In this document: positions 43,051 through 51,827 of the stretch, piece by piece
How the letters are laid out: the number at the start of each line of letters is the position of its first letter
Position numbering within the stretch: position 1 is the first letter of the stretch
Source of the DNA: Marinagarivorans algicola
GTDB taxonomy: Bacteria; Pseudomonadota; Gammaproteobacteria; Pseudomonadales; Cellvibrionaceae
Reading direction: 5' to 3'
Assembly: GCF_001292705.1 (NCBI RefSeq)
Contig: NZ_LGAK01000030.1
Span: 1-64,000 of the forward strand
Length of the DNA: 64,000 nucleotides
Made by a program: the position numbers and the translations under genes
The notes under the pieces: generated by a model
What the model saw: the letters and a program-made list of their open reading frames with translations, nothing else
What the model was told of the DNA's origin: nothing
Databases searched by the model: none

Positions 43051-45274
43051 CGCCAGCCTTTACCGTAAAGGGTTGATTAGGTCTAGCGCCAAAAGGTCTG
43101 CGCGAAACAATAACCTGCTTATCAAAAATATTTTCTACAGCCAATAAAATATCCCAATTATCATCAGGCATATAATGCGCAGCAACATTTAAAGTCGTGT
43201 AAGACGGTGTGAATTCACCGGCCTTATAATCGCCTTGATCGGGTAACTCACGCATTTTACCGGTAAATTTAGCTTCTGTTTTGAGGCTCCATGTATCGGC
43301 ATCTAAGCCCACGGCCAACTTGGCTTGATGGTTCGGTGTATAGGGTAGTTCATCACCCTCTATTACCGTACCCCACTGCGAGAAACCCGAAACAAAACTA
43401 TTGCCAAAAGTTGCGTCAGTGTAGGTATAGACTAACGATATCGGTAAATCTAACGATGTATTTAATGCAATATTAAAATCAGAGGTGAATTCAAAACCTA
43501 AAATATCAGCTTCACCACCATCAAATTCAGCGCCCGATTCACAGCCACTATCTGACACGCGACAGCGCCCAATTAAATTACTATAATCACTATAAAAACC
43601 GATAACATCTGCAGTCAAATCACCCCGTGAAAAGCGAAGACCGTATTCATAATTGATACTTTTTTCTGGCTCTGCCCCTGATCCAGCTACAGCTGGAGAA
43701 AAGCCTTTATTGACACCCGCCAACAAACCTACACTGTCATAGAGCTGATAAAAAACACCCACACCAGGTATAAATACTGTATCGCTACGCTTTTTAATTG
43801 CATCATTTTTTTGTTCGGCGAAAGCTTGATAATCGGTCACTTGGGCATCGATATCTTCGACTCTGAGACCGGCTGTTACCTTTAGTTTATTCCACTCCAA
43901 CTCATGGCTGGCATATAACGCTATAGCATCAGCTTCTGACTTGTTGAGTGTTTTATTCTCACGCTCAACACCATCATAAACTAATTGCCCATCAATCATA
44001 TTATATGCTTTAGGGCTATGATCGCGCTCAACATAATCACGGTGATAACGCACCCCAAAAGTTGTTGTATTTTCGATAGTGTTGAATTGCCAGTTATAAT
44101 CGCCTGTAACTTCTAGCCCCTCAGAGCCATACTCACGAGCATTATTGGTGACATCTATCTTTTCGTACTCTTGACGGCTGTTAACTTCACCCCGCAAAAT
44201 TCCCATTTCGACCGGATAACTGTGCGCAGCGGCAAAAACATCTTGAATATCTGTCGCGCAATCAGCTAAATCACCGCAACCTTCTGGTGGCTCCCAAAAA
44301 CCATCAAATTTATCCCATGAGCGAGTAAATCGATGATTATAAGCTCGTGTATTCATTGTTAAATTCGAAGTTAAGTCTATTGCATGAATCACATGAACTT
44401 GCTTGTGCTCAGAGGTAAAGGCATCATTTGCGCTGGCGGCATAGCGCTGCACAGCATTTTCTGCAAAGTCAGCATCACTTAAGCCCAAATACGTTTCATC
44501 GCTGTCTTCATCAGCATAACCTAATTTAATGATTAGGGTTTGAGGGTACTGACTAATCTCATTTTTCCATTGCAACTTGGCATTAATATCATTGCGCACA
44601 AAACCAGTGTCTTGTTGATTTAATTCTTTAAAACCATCGGCACTGTAACGCAGAGCATCCAACCAATAACCCCATTCATGACCGTTATCTCCCTCGATGG
44701 TGTCACCATAAAATCCACGGTATTTTTGATAATTATCAGTTCCAAAAGTTGCCGATAGCTCACCCAAGGTGTTACTAGGCACCGCACGCGTCGCCATATT
44801 TAAAGCGCCACCTACAGTATGTGGGCCATAATGAATCGATGCTGGCCCCTTAAATACTTCAACGGCATCCATTCTATTAACATTAGGAATATAGTAAGCC
44901 GCAGGGGCAGCATAAGGTGATGGAGCAATTAAAATACCATCTTCCATTAATGTGATTTTTTGACTGCGATCAGCTGTTGCGCCGCGAATACCAATATTTG
45001 GGCGCAGCCCATAGCCATCTTCAAAACGAATATAAACTCCTGGCACTTGACCCAACACATCATTCAAGTCAGTGCTATCAAACTCTTTAATTGCATCGGC
45101 ATCAATGAAAGTAGCACTGCCGGGCATAGTGCGAATGGCATCAGCACCACCTGTCACATACACTTCTTCAATAGGGGGAGTCGCTGAGTTTTTGCTATGA
45201 TCGGCCCACACATTGAACGTTACGCCTTGTGTCGCTATCAAAGCAATAACGACCGATATTTTTTTATGTCTCAT
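43034..45274 (-). CDS. TonB-dependent outer-membrane receptor
   Basis: After a signal peptide (start ATG 45274, chosen because the upstream extension does not resemble a receptor), the mature protein begins with a TonB-box-like segment IEEVYVTG. A plug follows with VLGQVPGVYIRFEDG and IGIRGATADRS, then a long beta barrel ending in VKAGVTYQF, with the terminal aromatic residue required for assembly. The length of 746 residues is typical for iron-type receptors of the FecA/siderophore class. It is encoded immediately downstream of an imelysin-like lipoprotein gene and a DUF4856 gene, the usual partners of iron-linked receptors in marine bacteria. The ligand is not known. Confidence 0.9.
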   Translation of the reverse strand: MRHKKISVVIALIATQGVTFNVWADHSKNSATPPIEEVYVTGGADAIRTMPGSATFIDADAIKEFDSTDLNDVLGQVPGVYIRFEDGYGLRPNIGIRGATADRSQKITLMEDGILIAPSPYAAPAAYYIPNVNRMDAVEVFKGPASIHYGPHTVGGALNMATRAVPSNTLGELSATFGTDNYQKYRGFYGDTIEGDNGHEWGYWLDALRYSADGFKELNQQDTGFVRNDINAKLQWKNEISQYPQTLIIKLGYADEDSDETYLGLSDADFAENAVQRYAASANDAFTSEHKQVHVIHAIDLTSNLTMNTRAYNHRFTRSWDKFDGFWEPPEGCGDLADCATDIQDVFAAAHSYPVEMGILRGEVNSRQEYEKIDVTNNAREYGSEGLEVTGDYNWQFNTIENTTTFGVRYHRDYVERDHSPKAYNMIDGQLVYDGVERENKTLNKSEADAIALYASHELEWNKLKVTAGLRVEDIDAQVTDYQAFAEQKNDAIKKRSDTVFIPGVGVFYQLYDSVGLLAGVNKGFSPAVAGSGAEPEKSINYEYGLRFSRGDLTADVIGFYSDYSNLIGRCRVSDSGCESGAEFDGGEADILGFEFTSDFNIALNTSLDLPISLVYTYTDATFGNSFVSGFSQWGTVIEGDELPYTPNHQAKLAVGLDADTWSLKTEAKFTGKMRELPDQGDYKAGEFTPSYTTLNVAAHYMPDDNWDILLAVENIFDKQVIVSRRPFGARPNQPFTVKAGVTYQF

Positions 45275-45296
45275 GATATACAGCCGGCCTTTTAAA

Positions 45297-46595
45297 TTAA
45301 TCATTATCAGATTGTGCGCGTATGGGCAAATCAACATTAACAATAGTGACGAAATCAGTACGCATTTGTAAATTAATCGCTTGAATAAGGCCATGTAAAG
45401 CGCAATAACTCGCAGGGAGACTTTCACCATTGGCTGCATTCATCGAATCTAACTTACACTGCGATTTTGTTTTGTTGCTTAATTGTTCGCTCACCTGCTT
45501 GACTAATAAGCTTGGCTTATTCAATTGCTCAGCCATAACAATGGCAGCATCTATTTTTGCATTCAGCGCAACATTAACTTCAGCAAAACCTTCATAGGCA
45601 ATAATGTCGTCAAAACCAATGCCGTTAGCACCGTTAGAAGCACTGCCATTAAACATGGCTTTAAATGTTTTTAAATTTTGTACAATTAATGCGCCATTAT
45701 TTTGAGCATAAGGCGCTTCAATCGCCTTAGGGCAAGCCTCAAGAATACATGAAGCTGTTTGCGCTAAAGGCGTGCCTAGCTTGGTGTCTTTTACTTCTTT
45801 TTCTAGATAAAAAATAGCATCCGAAAGCGCCTTTAAATGCGGGCCGGCATTATTAGGGTTAATAAATAATGAGCGATAATTATCACCATCATTCGACCAC
45901 GCCCTATTTAATTCACGACTACTTGCAAGCAAATCTTGCGTCACCGCTTGGCTTAAGTGGCAGCGCTGCTGTTGGCGCGCTATTTGCGATAATGCATTCC
46001 AATGTGCTGTTTGGCTAATAGCGCTAGAGCATGCCGTGTTGAGTGTGGACTCATAAATCAAATACTCCAAGGCATCTAAACCACGTACGGTATTTGCCCG
46101 CGTCGCTAAAGAGACAGTCTCTTGATGATGCTCGACAGTAGTAATATCAATAGCGCATGAATCTGCTTGAGCTGTGGTTGCAAAAGAATAAATACGGTTA
46201 CGTAAGCTGTTATTATTATCGGTTACAGGGCCCACCCACATCAGCTCGGCTTGCTGCCACACTGCCACCGCTTCAGCGAAAGCTTGCCTGACATTATGAT
46301 CAGGTTCGGCGACCACATTTTGAGCATCTAGCGCATCACATTGTGCGTTAATATCCAAATCCAATTGCGTTAATGCTAATTCAAAAGCTTGATACGTGGG
46401 TAAAATGACATTATCAGCATAATTGACTAACAAGCTTTGATAATCGAAAGGCTTTTTAATTAAACTAAAATCACTGCTACTCGATGAGCTACCGGCACTA
46501 CTCACTAACTCGTTATTATCAATACTACTGTTATCACATGATGCCAGCGCTGCAACAGCAATGAGCACCAGTGTTGTTTTAATTAACCGAGACAT
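45297..46595 (-). CDS. Imelysin-family (EfeO M75-like) iron-related lipoprotein
   Basis: A lipobox LASC gives a lipidated Cys20 from the chosen ATG 46595. A Ser-rich spacer precedes the imelysin helical repeat: AVAVWQQAELMWVGPV matches the first repeat with its conserved Trp and metal-linked region. The usual GxHxxE motif of imelysin reads RGLDALEYLIY, with Asp in place of His, so the metal site is changed. Length 432. It shares an operon direction with the TonB-dependent receptor, 22 bases from its start. Imelysins are found at iron-uptake loci, but their activity is unclear. Confidence 0.85.
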   Translation of the reverse strand: MSRLIKTTLVLIAVAALASCDNSSIDNNELVSSAGSSSSSSDFSLIKKPFDYQSLLVNYADNVILPTYQAFELALTQLDLDINAQCDALDAQNVVAEPDHNVRQAFAEAVAVWQQAELMWVGPVTDNNNSLRNRIYSFATTAQADSCAIDITTVEHHQETVSLATRANTVRGLDALEYLIYESTLNTACSSAISQTAHWNALSQIARQQQRCHLSQAVTQDLLASSRELNRAWSNDGDNYRSLFINPNNAGPHLKALSDAIFYLEKEVKDTKLGTPLAQTASCILEACPKAIEAPYAQNNGALIVQNLKTFKAMFNGSASNGANGIGFDDIIAYEGFAEVNVALNAKIDAAIVMAEQLNKPSLLVKQVSEQLSNKTKSQCKLDSMNAANGESLPASYCALHGLIQAINLQMRTDFVTIVNVDLPIRAQSDND

Positions 46596-46696
46596 AAAAA
46601 ACCTATAAAACATGTAAAAAATACGTTCATTAAAACGCAAACAAGCGGAGCGCTTAAATAGCCGCTCCGCCTGTCACTGACTAAACGGTATGTAAT

Positions 46697-48220
46697 TTAC
46701 CAATTAGCAACATTATCGGCATCAAAATCATAAGCGGCCTGCAATACAGCGCGTGCAGAGTCTAGCGCTTCAACGTAACTTTCTTTATCCGCATCTGTCG
46801 CATCAGCTAATACGGGTGCTACACCCATCCAGGTCAATACATCCTCTAGCGTAGCGGTGTTGCTACCGTAAGTAATGTCAGCGAAAGTTCCCATTTCGGT
46901 GCGTAAAGGCGAGTAAGGGCTAAACTGTAAGCCCAAGGCAAAGCCTTTCATTTCTGACCAATGCTTAGCCAAATCAGTAAAGTGAGCAACGTCGACATAG
47001 TCCGTACCATCAAACTTGGCAATATCGCTTTTCACATCATTGATATAATGCACAACAGTTGCTGCAATACACATTTCCCAAGTTAATGCCACCTGCTTAA
47101 TCTGAGTGCGCAATTGATCTTCTTGTTCGGCGCTCAAGCTACCCGCGGCGGTCGCTTCGGCCACAATGGTACGGCCGGCATACAAGGCCGCTGAGATATC
47201 ACCCGTAAAGTCAGTGGGGTTAGCATTACTCGCGGTGCCTTTATCGCGCTTGGCACAGTTAATAGATTGCCCAAAATTGTACTCATTTTTTAAATTAATC
47301 GAGCCGCTGGCATCTTCATCAATATAAGACGCAGTGCTAATCTCAGCATCTGTATAACTACTGTAAGTTGGAATAGCGCCAAAGTAACCAAAACCCTCAT
47401 CAAAGTGATGCTCTGCGGTGCTATAGGGTTTATCTTCTTTACCCTCTGCTTTGCCTAACTCATTAGCAAAGTCACGGCTCGGTTTTAAGTAATCATTGAC
47501 GCCTTGCGAAAACCCAACGGCCATTAGCAAAAACTTTTGAACCAATTGCTGATAATCAACACCTTGTGCACTAATGTAAGGAGCTGTCACCGCTTGTGGT
47601 TCACCCGCTACAGAAACCATCACATCACTTGAGGCTGCCGCAAGCGCGCCTAGCTCAGTAAACATCGCCTCAACATAAGTCGAGGGCAAAGTACCAGCAG
47701 GCATCCCACTACCAACAAACTCACCGATCAGTGTGCCTGTTTCACCACTAGGCGTGCCATCAGCAATATAGCCACCAGCAATTTTTCCCTGTAAGTTTTT
47801 ACCTGCACTAATATCGCTGTAAACTGTTTGATCTAGGGTGAAGTCTCCGGTCTTTAATAAAATCGCTTCGCCATCTTGTGAATTTGATGGGTTTTGATAC
47901 AACGTCATCAAACGATCAGTAATGCCGGTTTCCGCGCCTTTGGTCATCGAGCCAATCATGCTTTTGATATCTTCAATCATGACATGGCGAGCAGTTTGCC
48001 CTGTATATGACACCGTACTGTCACCCTCAACGCTAAACGCATATTCGTTCACAACAGCAGCACTTGATGAACTATCGGCCGAAGAACTCGTTGTTGAAGA
48101 AGCTGTTGAAGAAGCTGTCGATGAAGTAGTGGGCGAACCGCTACCCGATGAAGAGCTGCCACAACCTACCAAGGCAATAGAAGACAAGGCGATAGCTAGC
48201 GCAAGTGCTGTTTTTTTCAT
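46697..48220 (-). CDS. DUF4856-family lipoprotein
   Basis: The protein begins MKKTALALAI with a lipobox LVGC (Cys20), then a low-complexity Ser/Thr linker, then a DUF4856 domain with ARHVMIEDIKSMIG and MIYQ-like segments, EHHFDEGFGYFGAIP and HWSEMKGFALGLQF. Such proteins occur beside imelysin and TonB-dependent receptors. Length 507 is typical. It is predicted to sit at the outer membrane. It is the first gene of the minus-strand cluster, and the receptor is the last. Its biochemical role is unknown; metal or heme handling is a guess. Confidence 0.85.
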   Translation of the reverse strand: MKKTALALAIALSSIALVGCGSSSSGSGSPTTSSTASSTASSTTSSSADSSSSAAVVNEYAFSVEGDSTVSYTGQTARHVMIEDIKSMIGSMTKGAETGITDRLMTLYQNPSNSQDGEAILLKTGDFTLDQTVYSDISAGKNLQGKIAGGYIADGTPSGETGTLIGEFVGSGMPAGTLPSTYVEAMFTELGALAAASSDVMVSVAGEPQAVTAPYISAQGVDYQQLVQKFLLMAVGFSQGVNDYLKPSRDFANELGKAEGKEDKPYSTAEHHFDEGFGYFGAIPTYSSYTDAEISTASYIDEDASGSINLKNEYNFGQSINCAKRDKGTASNANPTDFTGDISAALYAGRTIVAEATAAGSLSAEQEDQLRTQIKQVALTWEMCIAATVVHYINDVKSDIAKFDGTDYVDVAHFTDLAKHWSEMKGFALGLQFSPYSPLRTEMGTFADITYGSNTATLEDVLTWMGVAPVLADATDADKESYVEALDSARAVLQAAYDFDADNVANW

Positions 48221-48598
48221 AGTGACCTCTGCACGCAATGTGCACGCTTAAAGTGGTTAAATACAATGCGAGATGCATTACTCATTCGATAGTCACCAAC
48301 ACAATATTTGTAGTTCTGGCTGGTGATAGTCTGCAAGATAAGAAGCATTAGAGCGCAAACGCGAATCATTATCAATAGTGTTTTGTGTTTAATTTTAAAA
48401 TAATGATCCCCGTCAATTTTTAGCCTGTGAAATTTGTCTAGGCTATCACCGCACACCCAGTGATAGCGAATCGTAAGCAAGAATACGCGCCAACCACATC
48501 AACAAAGTACTCAAACTGTAGATAAACCCACGCTAACCATTAGCCAAAAGCGTTCAACCTGCTATTATTCGCAGCCTCTATGAAGGTCGAGGTTCATC
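48221..48598. other. Divergent promoter region between the DUF4856 gene and RNase II
   Basis: The flanking genes diverge. A Fur-box-like half site (TTGATAATGATTCGC read on the minus strand, complement of 48361-48375) lies here; its left half TGATAAT is perfect but the right half is poor. It may place the iron cluster under Fur control. RNase II is preceded by GAGG spaced for its ATG at 48599. No gene is seen. Confidence 0.4.
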
Positions 48599-50653
48599 AT
48601 GTTTGATAAAAGTACACTCGCTCAACTTACTGAGCTAAAAACCGCCATCGTTTCTAGCAAGGAATATGGCACGGGAACTGTAGTGGGCTCTAACGGCCGC
48701 TTTGGTTTTGTAAAACTCACAGACGGGCGCGACGCCTTTTTAAACCCCGAAAAAATGCAACTGGTATTACCGGGTGATAAAGTCAAAGTATTACTCACCA
48801 AAAACGATAAGGACAAGCTTGAAGCGAAAGTCGAAGAGCTACTAGAGCCCACATTTAAACGCTTTGTTGGACAATACAAAATTAAAGGTAATAACCATTT
48901 TGTACTCCCGAACGTTAAAAATTTTGGCCGCTGGTTATTCTTACCCCCGCAGTTTCGCGCCAAATGTAAAGAGGGTGATCACGTACTGTGCGAGCTTATG
49001 CGCCACCCATTTAATGAGGACGGCAAAGCGGCCGCTAAAATTATTGCCAACATTGGTAAAGAAGCTGACCCTTACTTTGAGCACAAGTTAATTGTTGCTC
49101 AATATGGTTTGTTCCGCTATTGGCCCAAAGACGCCAGCGAGCAAGCCGTCGCCTGCAAAAAAATTAAAGTTAGCCTCGACGACAACCGCAAAGATTTCAC
49201 ACATATTCCCTTCGTGACCATCGACTCCTATTCGACACGCGATATGGATGATGCCGTTTACGCCCAAGCCACCGATACCGGCTGGGATATTGCCATTGCG
49301 ATTGCAGACCCAAGTAGTTTTATCCTCCCAACAAGCCCCATCGCCAAAGGTGCACGTGACTACGCACAAACTGTCTATTTGCCAGGTGAAGTACTACCCA
49401 TGCTGCCAGACAACCTAGCGACTGAAGCGTTCTCGCTACTCGAAGGCGAAGATCGCCCAGCGCTCGTATGCCAAGCCAAAATTGCCAAAGATGGTGCGAT
49501 CGAGAGCTACACCTTTGAAAAAGGCTTAATTCGCTCGCGCAGTAAGTGCAACTACCCCGCCATTACCGAGTTTATCACTCAGGGCACAGCCTTTACCGAT
49601 GACACGCAAATAAGCCAAGCCATTACCACCTTGGCCGAGCTCGCCAGCACACGCCTAGCCTACCGCGAGGCCAACAATCTCGTACACGAAGATCAGCCCG
49701 ATTATGACCTATATCTCGATAACAAAGGTAAAATCGATAACATTGTTAAGCGTGAACGCACCATTGCTCACAAGTTAATTGAAGAGGCTATGCTGATTAT
49801 TAACTTAAGCGCAGGTGATTTACTAGCACAGCACGGTGCAGGCATTCACACCCGCCACGACGGCCTTCGTCAAGACCGCCTCGGTGAAATTAAGGCCCTA
49901 CTAAAAGAAGAGCTTAGCAGCGAAGAATTTGCACAATACAGCGCCGATTTAAGCAGTATTGATGGCTTCAAAGCATTAATAAAAATGCTGCGCAATCACG
50001 AAAAAAGCCATCTAATCTCCCCGCTCAAACGCATGTGCTCCACAAGCCATCTTAGCATTGAAGCTAAACCCCATTGCAACCAAGGTTATGCGCATTACGC
50101 CACTGTTAGCTCCCCTTTACGCCGGTACGCCGACTTATCGAACCACTGGACAATTGGTCAAATACTCATGGGGAAAAAGGTGCAATCAGCCAGCCCCAAA
50201 GCGGTAGAGCGCTTAAATGACACCCTCGATAATGGCCGTAAAGCCGTTCGCGAGACCGAGCAATGGCTAAAGAGCCAACACGTACAGAAGCTCATCGGTC
50301 AGACAGCACAGGGGCATATCCGCATCGTTACACAGCAAGGCTTCGGTGTAAAACTTGACGATAACGGTATCGAAGGTTTTGTACAAATCCCTAAAAATGT
50401 CAATAAAACGTTTGATGCAAAACGCATGACATTAACCGTAGGAGAAACCACCTACACGCTCGACACACCAGTTGAGATCATTATCGCCGAAAGCAATCCC
50501 GACAAGCGTCGCGTGCGCTTTGAAGTAGAAAGCATCAATACTTTTATTGCGCAAAACAAAAAAGCTAAAGAGACAGCTAAAGCCAACACCAAAGAGGCAG
50601 CAAAAGAAACCAAGCAAGAAACCAACACACCAAACCGTCCACAAGACAGTTAA
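48599..50653 (+). CDS. rnb: Exoribonuclease II (RNB-domain 3'-5' exoribonuclease)
   Basis: The N-terminal part has an OB/cold-shock fold (TGTVVGSNGRFGFVKLTDG). The RNB catalytic core follows with DFTHIPFVTIDSYSTRDMDDAV, carrying the acidic metal ligands, and EEAMLIINLSAG and ATVSSPLRRYADL. An S1-like C-terminal region (GHIRIVTQQGFGVKL) ends in a Lys/Ala/Glu-rich tail. The length of 684 residues is near E. coli RNase II (644). The Lys-rich tail is an addition that may help RNA contact. The ribosome-binding site is good. A terminator follows. Confidence 0.9.
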   Translation: MFDKSTLAQLTELKTAIVSSKEYGTGTVVGSNGRFGFVKLTDGRDAFLNPEKMQLVLPGDKVKVLLTKNDKDKLEAKVEELLEPTFKRFVGQYKIKGNNHFVLPNVKNFGRWLFLPPQFRAKCKEGDHVLCELMRHPFNEDGKAAAKIIANIGKEADPYFEHKLIVAQYGLFRYWPKDASEQAVACKKIKVSLDDNRKDFTHIPFVTIDSYSTRDMDDAVYAQATDTGWDIAIAIADPSSFILPTSPIAKGARDYAQTVYLPGEVLPMLPDNLATEAFSLLEGEDRPALVCQAKIAKDGAIESYTFEKGLIRSRSKCNYPAITEFITQGTAFTDDTQISQAITTLAELASTRLAYREANNLVHEDQPDYDLYLDNKGKIDNIVKRERTIAHKLIEEAMLIINLSAGDLLAQHGAGIHTRHDGLRQDRLGEIKALLKEELSSEEFAQYSADLSSIDGFKALIKMLRNHEKSHLISPLKRMCSTSHLSIEAKPHCNQGYAHYATVSSPLRRYADLSNHWTIGQILMGKKVQSASPKAVERLNDTLDNGRKAVRETEQWLKSQHVQKLIGQTAQGHIRIVTQQGFGVKLDDNGIEGFVQIPKNVNKTFDAKRMTLTVGETTYTLDTPVEIIIAESNPDKRRVRFEVESINTFIAQNKKAKETAKANTKEAAKETKQETNTPNRPQDS

Positions 50654-50706
50654 CCACTCCCGAGCCACGCTTGTCACTCTGACTCAAAAATGGCGAGCAA
50701 ACCGCT

Positions 50707-50744
50707 AAAAAAGCCCTAACCGCTCATGCTGTTAGGGCTTTTTT
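50707..50744. terminator. Bidirectional terminator after RNase II
   Basis: AAAAAAGCCCTAAC (50707-50720) pairs perfectly with GTTAGGGCTTTTTT (50731-50744), flanked by A and T runs. It stops RNase II transcription and could stop the opposing strand too. Confidence 0.85.
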
Positions 50745-50846
50745 GTCATCAAGCCAACAGCACAACTAAAAGCCACAACAGCGTAACTAAAAGCCAGAGC
50801 AGCGTACTTAAAAGCTCGCTGCTTTACATAATCAAAACAACGCATA

Positions 50847-50875
50847 AAAAAGACGCTCATTACAAGCGCCTTTTT
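50847..50875. terminator. Second stem with T-run, possible terminator
   Basis: AAAAAGACGCT (50847-50857) pairs with AGCGCCTTTTT (50865-50875), with one mismatch and a 7-base loop. A-rich and T-rich flanks would allow termination in either direction. Confidence 0.5.
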
Positions 50876-50912
50876 AGATCAACTCAAATATTAAAATTTG
50901 CATCGCTCTTGA

Positions 50913-50962
50913 GCCAAACTGAAAATTTCATCTGATAGGGTGCTGATAGATTATTTTCTGGG
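50913..50962. repeat. Dispersed repeat element, copy B
   Basis: Aligned with 33807-33857: about 80% identity overall, 30 of 34 in the core, with all four core differences transitions. Here it starts a hairpin-rich intergenic region. Confidence 0.7.
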
Positions 50963-51034
50963 TGCTGAAGCGCCGGATTTTACCGAAGGTAAGAGCTAGA
51001 CAGTACACGAAAAACGGCCGAGGGTACTGTAAAC

Positions 51035-51093
51035 GCCCAGCTCCAGCATGGATGCATAGAGGTGGGCTTTGCACCTGCATAAGGATATGCAGG
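51035..51093. repeat. Two adjacent hairpins in the intergenic region
   Basis: GCCCAGCTC (51035-51043) pairs with GAGGTGGGC (51059-51067) with one mismatch. CCTGCATA (51074-51081) pairs perfectly with TATGCAGG (51086-51093) around an AGGA loop. The loop of the first contains CATGGATGCAT. They look like palindromic intergenic elements or a folded RNA. Confidence 0.5.
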
Positions 51094-51176
51094 ATTAAAC
51101 ATTGCAGGGGTATCAAGTCAAAACAAGTCAAAAATGGCTTGGGCAGCTCAGGTAATGCTTCATTGACACCTACAAT

Positions 51177-51205
51177 TTCAGTATCTCTGATTCAGAGATA
51201 CTGAA
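51177..51205. terminator. Strong hairpin at the end of the peroxiredoxin gene
   Basis: TTCAGTATCTCTG (51177-51189) pairs perfectly with CAGAGATACTGAA (51193-51205), a 13-base stem with a three-base loop. It lies 20 bases past the peroxiredoxin stop. No T-run follows on the minus strand, so it may protect the 3' end rather than terminate. Confidence 0.5.
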
Positions 51206-51224
51206 TCGTTACAAGTTTGTTGTA

Positions 51225-51827
51225 TTACAGCTTGCTAGCATTCTCACTTAAGTAAGCAGCAACGCCTTCTGGTGATGCTGTCATACCTGCATCACCTTCG
51301 GTCCAACCAGCAGGACACACCTCACCATGCTCTTGATGGAACGCTAGAGCATCAACAGTACGTAGCATTTCATCGACATTACGACCTAATGGCAAGTCAT
51401 TGACTACTTGGTGACGAACCACGCCCTCTTCATCAATTAAGAAAGAACCACGGAAGGCAACACCGCCTTCACTTTCTACATCATATGCCTTACAGATTGA
51501 GTGGGTAATATCAGCAACTAAGGTGTACTTAACAGGGCCGATACCACCGTCGTTGATCGCCGTATTACGCCATGCGTTATGTGAAAAATGGCTATCGATA
51601 GAAACACCAATCACTTCGACATTACGCTTTTTAAACGCCTCTACGCGGGCATCAAAAGCCAATAGTTCTGACGGACATACGAAAGTGAAATCTAATGGAT
51701 AAAAGAAAACAACCGCCTTTTTACCTTTGATAGTTTCGGCAAGGTTGTAGTTTTCAACGATCTCACCGCTGCCTAAAACTGCTGCCGCTGTGAAATCTGG
51801 TGCTTGCTTACCAACTAATACGCCCAT
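51225..51827 (-). CDS. Typical 2-Cys peroxiredoxin (AhpC/Prx1 type)
   Basis: The peroxidatic Cys51 lies in DFTFVCPSEL and the resolving Cys171 in HGEVCPAGW, with the C-terminal extension of the Prx1/AhpC class (YLSENASKL tail). AND-type segments VIGVSIDSHFSHNAW and DITHSICKAY match. Length 200 is typical. It reduces hydrogen and organic peroxides. The ribosome-binding site GGAGACACATC is good. It diverges from bfd, which has an iron-controlled promoter; peroxide and iron control are often linked. The reductant partner (thioredoxin or AhpF-like) is not seen nearby. Confidence 0.93.
   Translation of the reverse strand: MGVLVGKQAPDFTAAAVLGSGEIVENYNLAETIKGKKAVVFFYPLDFTFVCPSELLAFDARVEAFKKRNVEVIGVSIDSHFSHNAWRNTAINDGGIGPVKYTLVADITHSICKAYDVESEGGVAFRGSFLIDEEGVVRHQVVNDLPLGRNVDEMLRTVDALAFHQEHGEVCPAGWTEGDAGMTASPEGVAAYLSENASKL

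Larger units (their letters stand above)
50654..51224. other. Hairpin-rich intergenic region between RNase II and the peroxiredoxin gene
   Basis: This stretch of about 570 bases has a bidirectional terminator, a second weaker stem at 50847-50875, a repeat copy (50913-50962), and three further stems (51035-51067, 51074-51093, 51177-51205). Short frames on both strands lack domains. It may hold a small RNA or remnants of a mobile palindromic element. Confidence 0.5.

Noticed and set aside
45293-45312. GATAATGAT near the end of the imelysin-like gene, resembling a Fur half site
   Set aside because: The bases encode Asp-Asn-Asp before the stop codon, and only about 12 of 19 positions match. It is most simply coding sequence.
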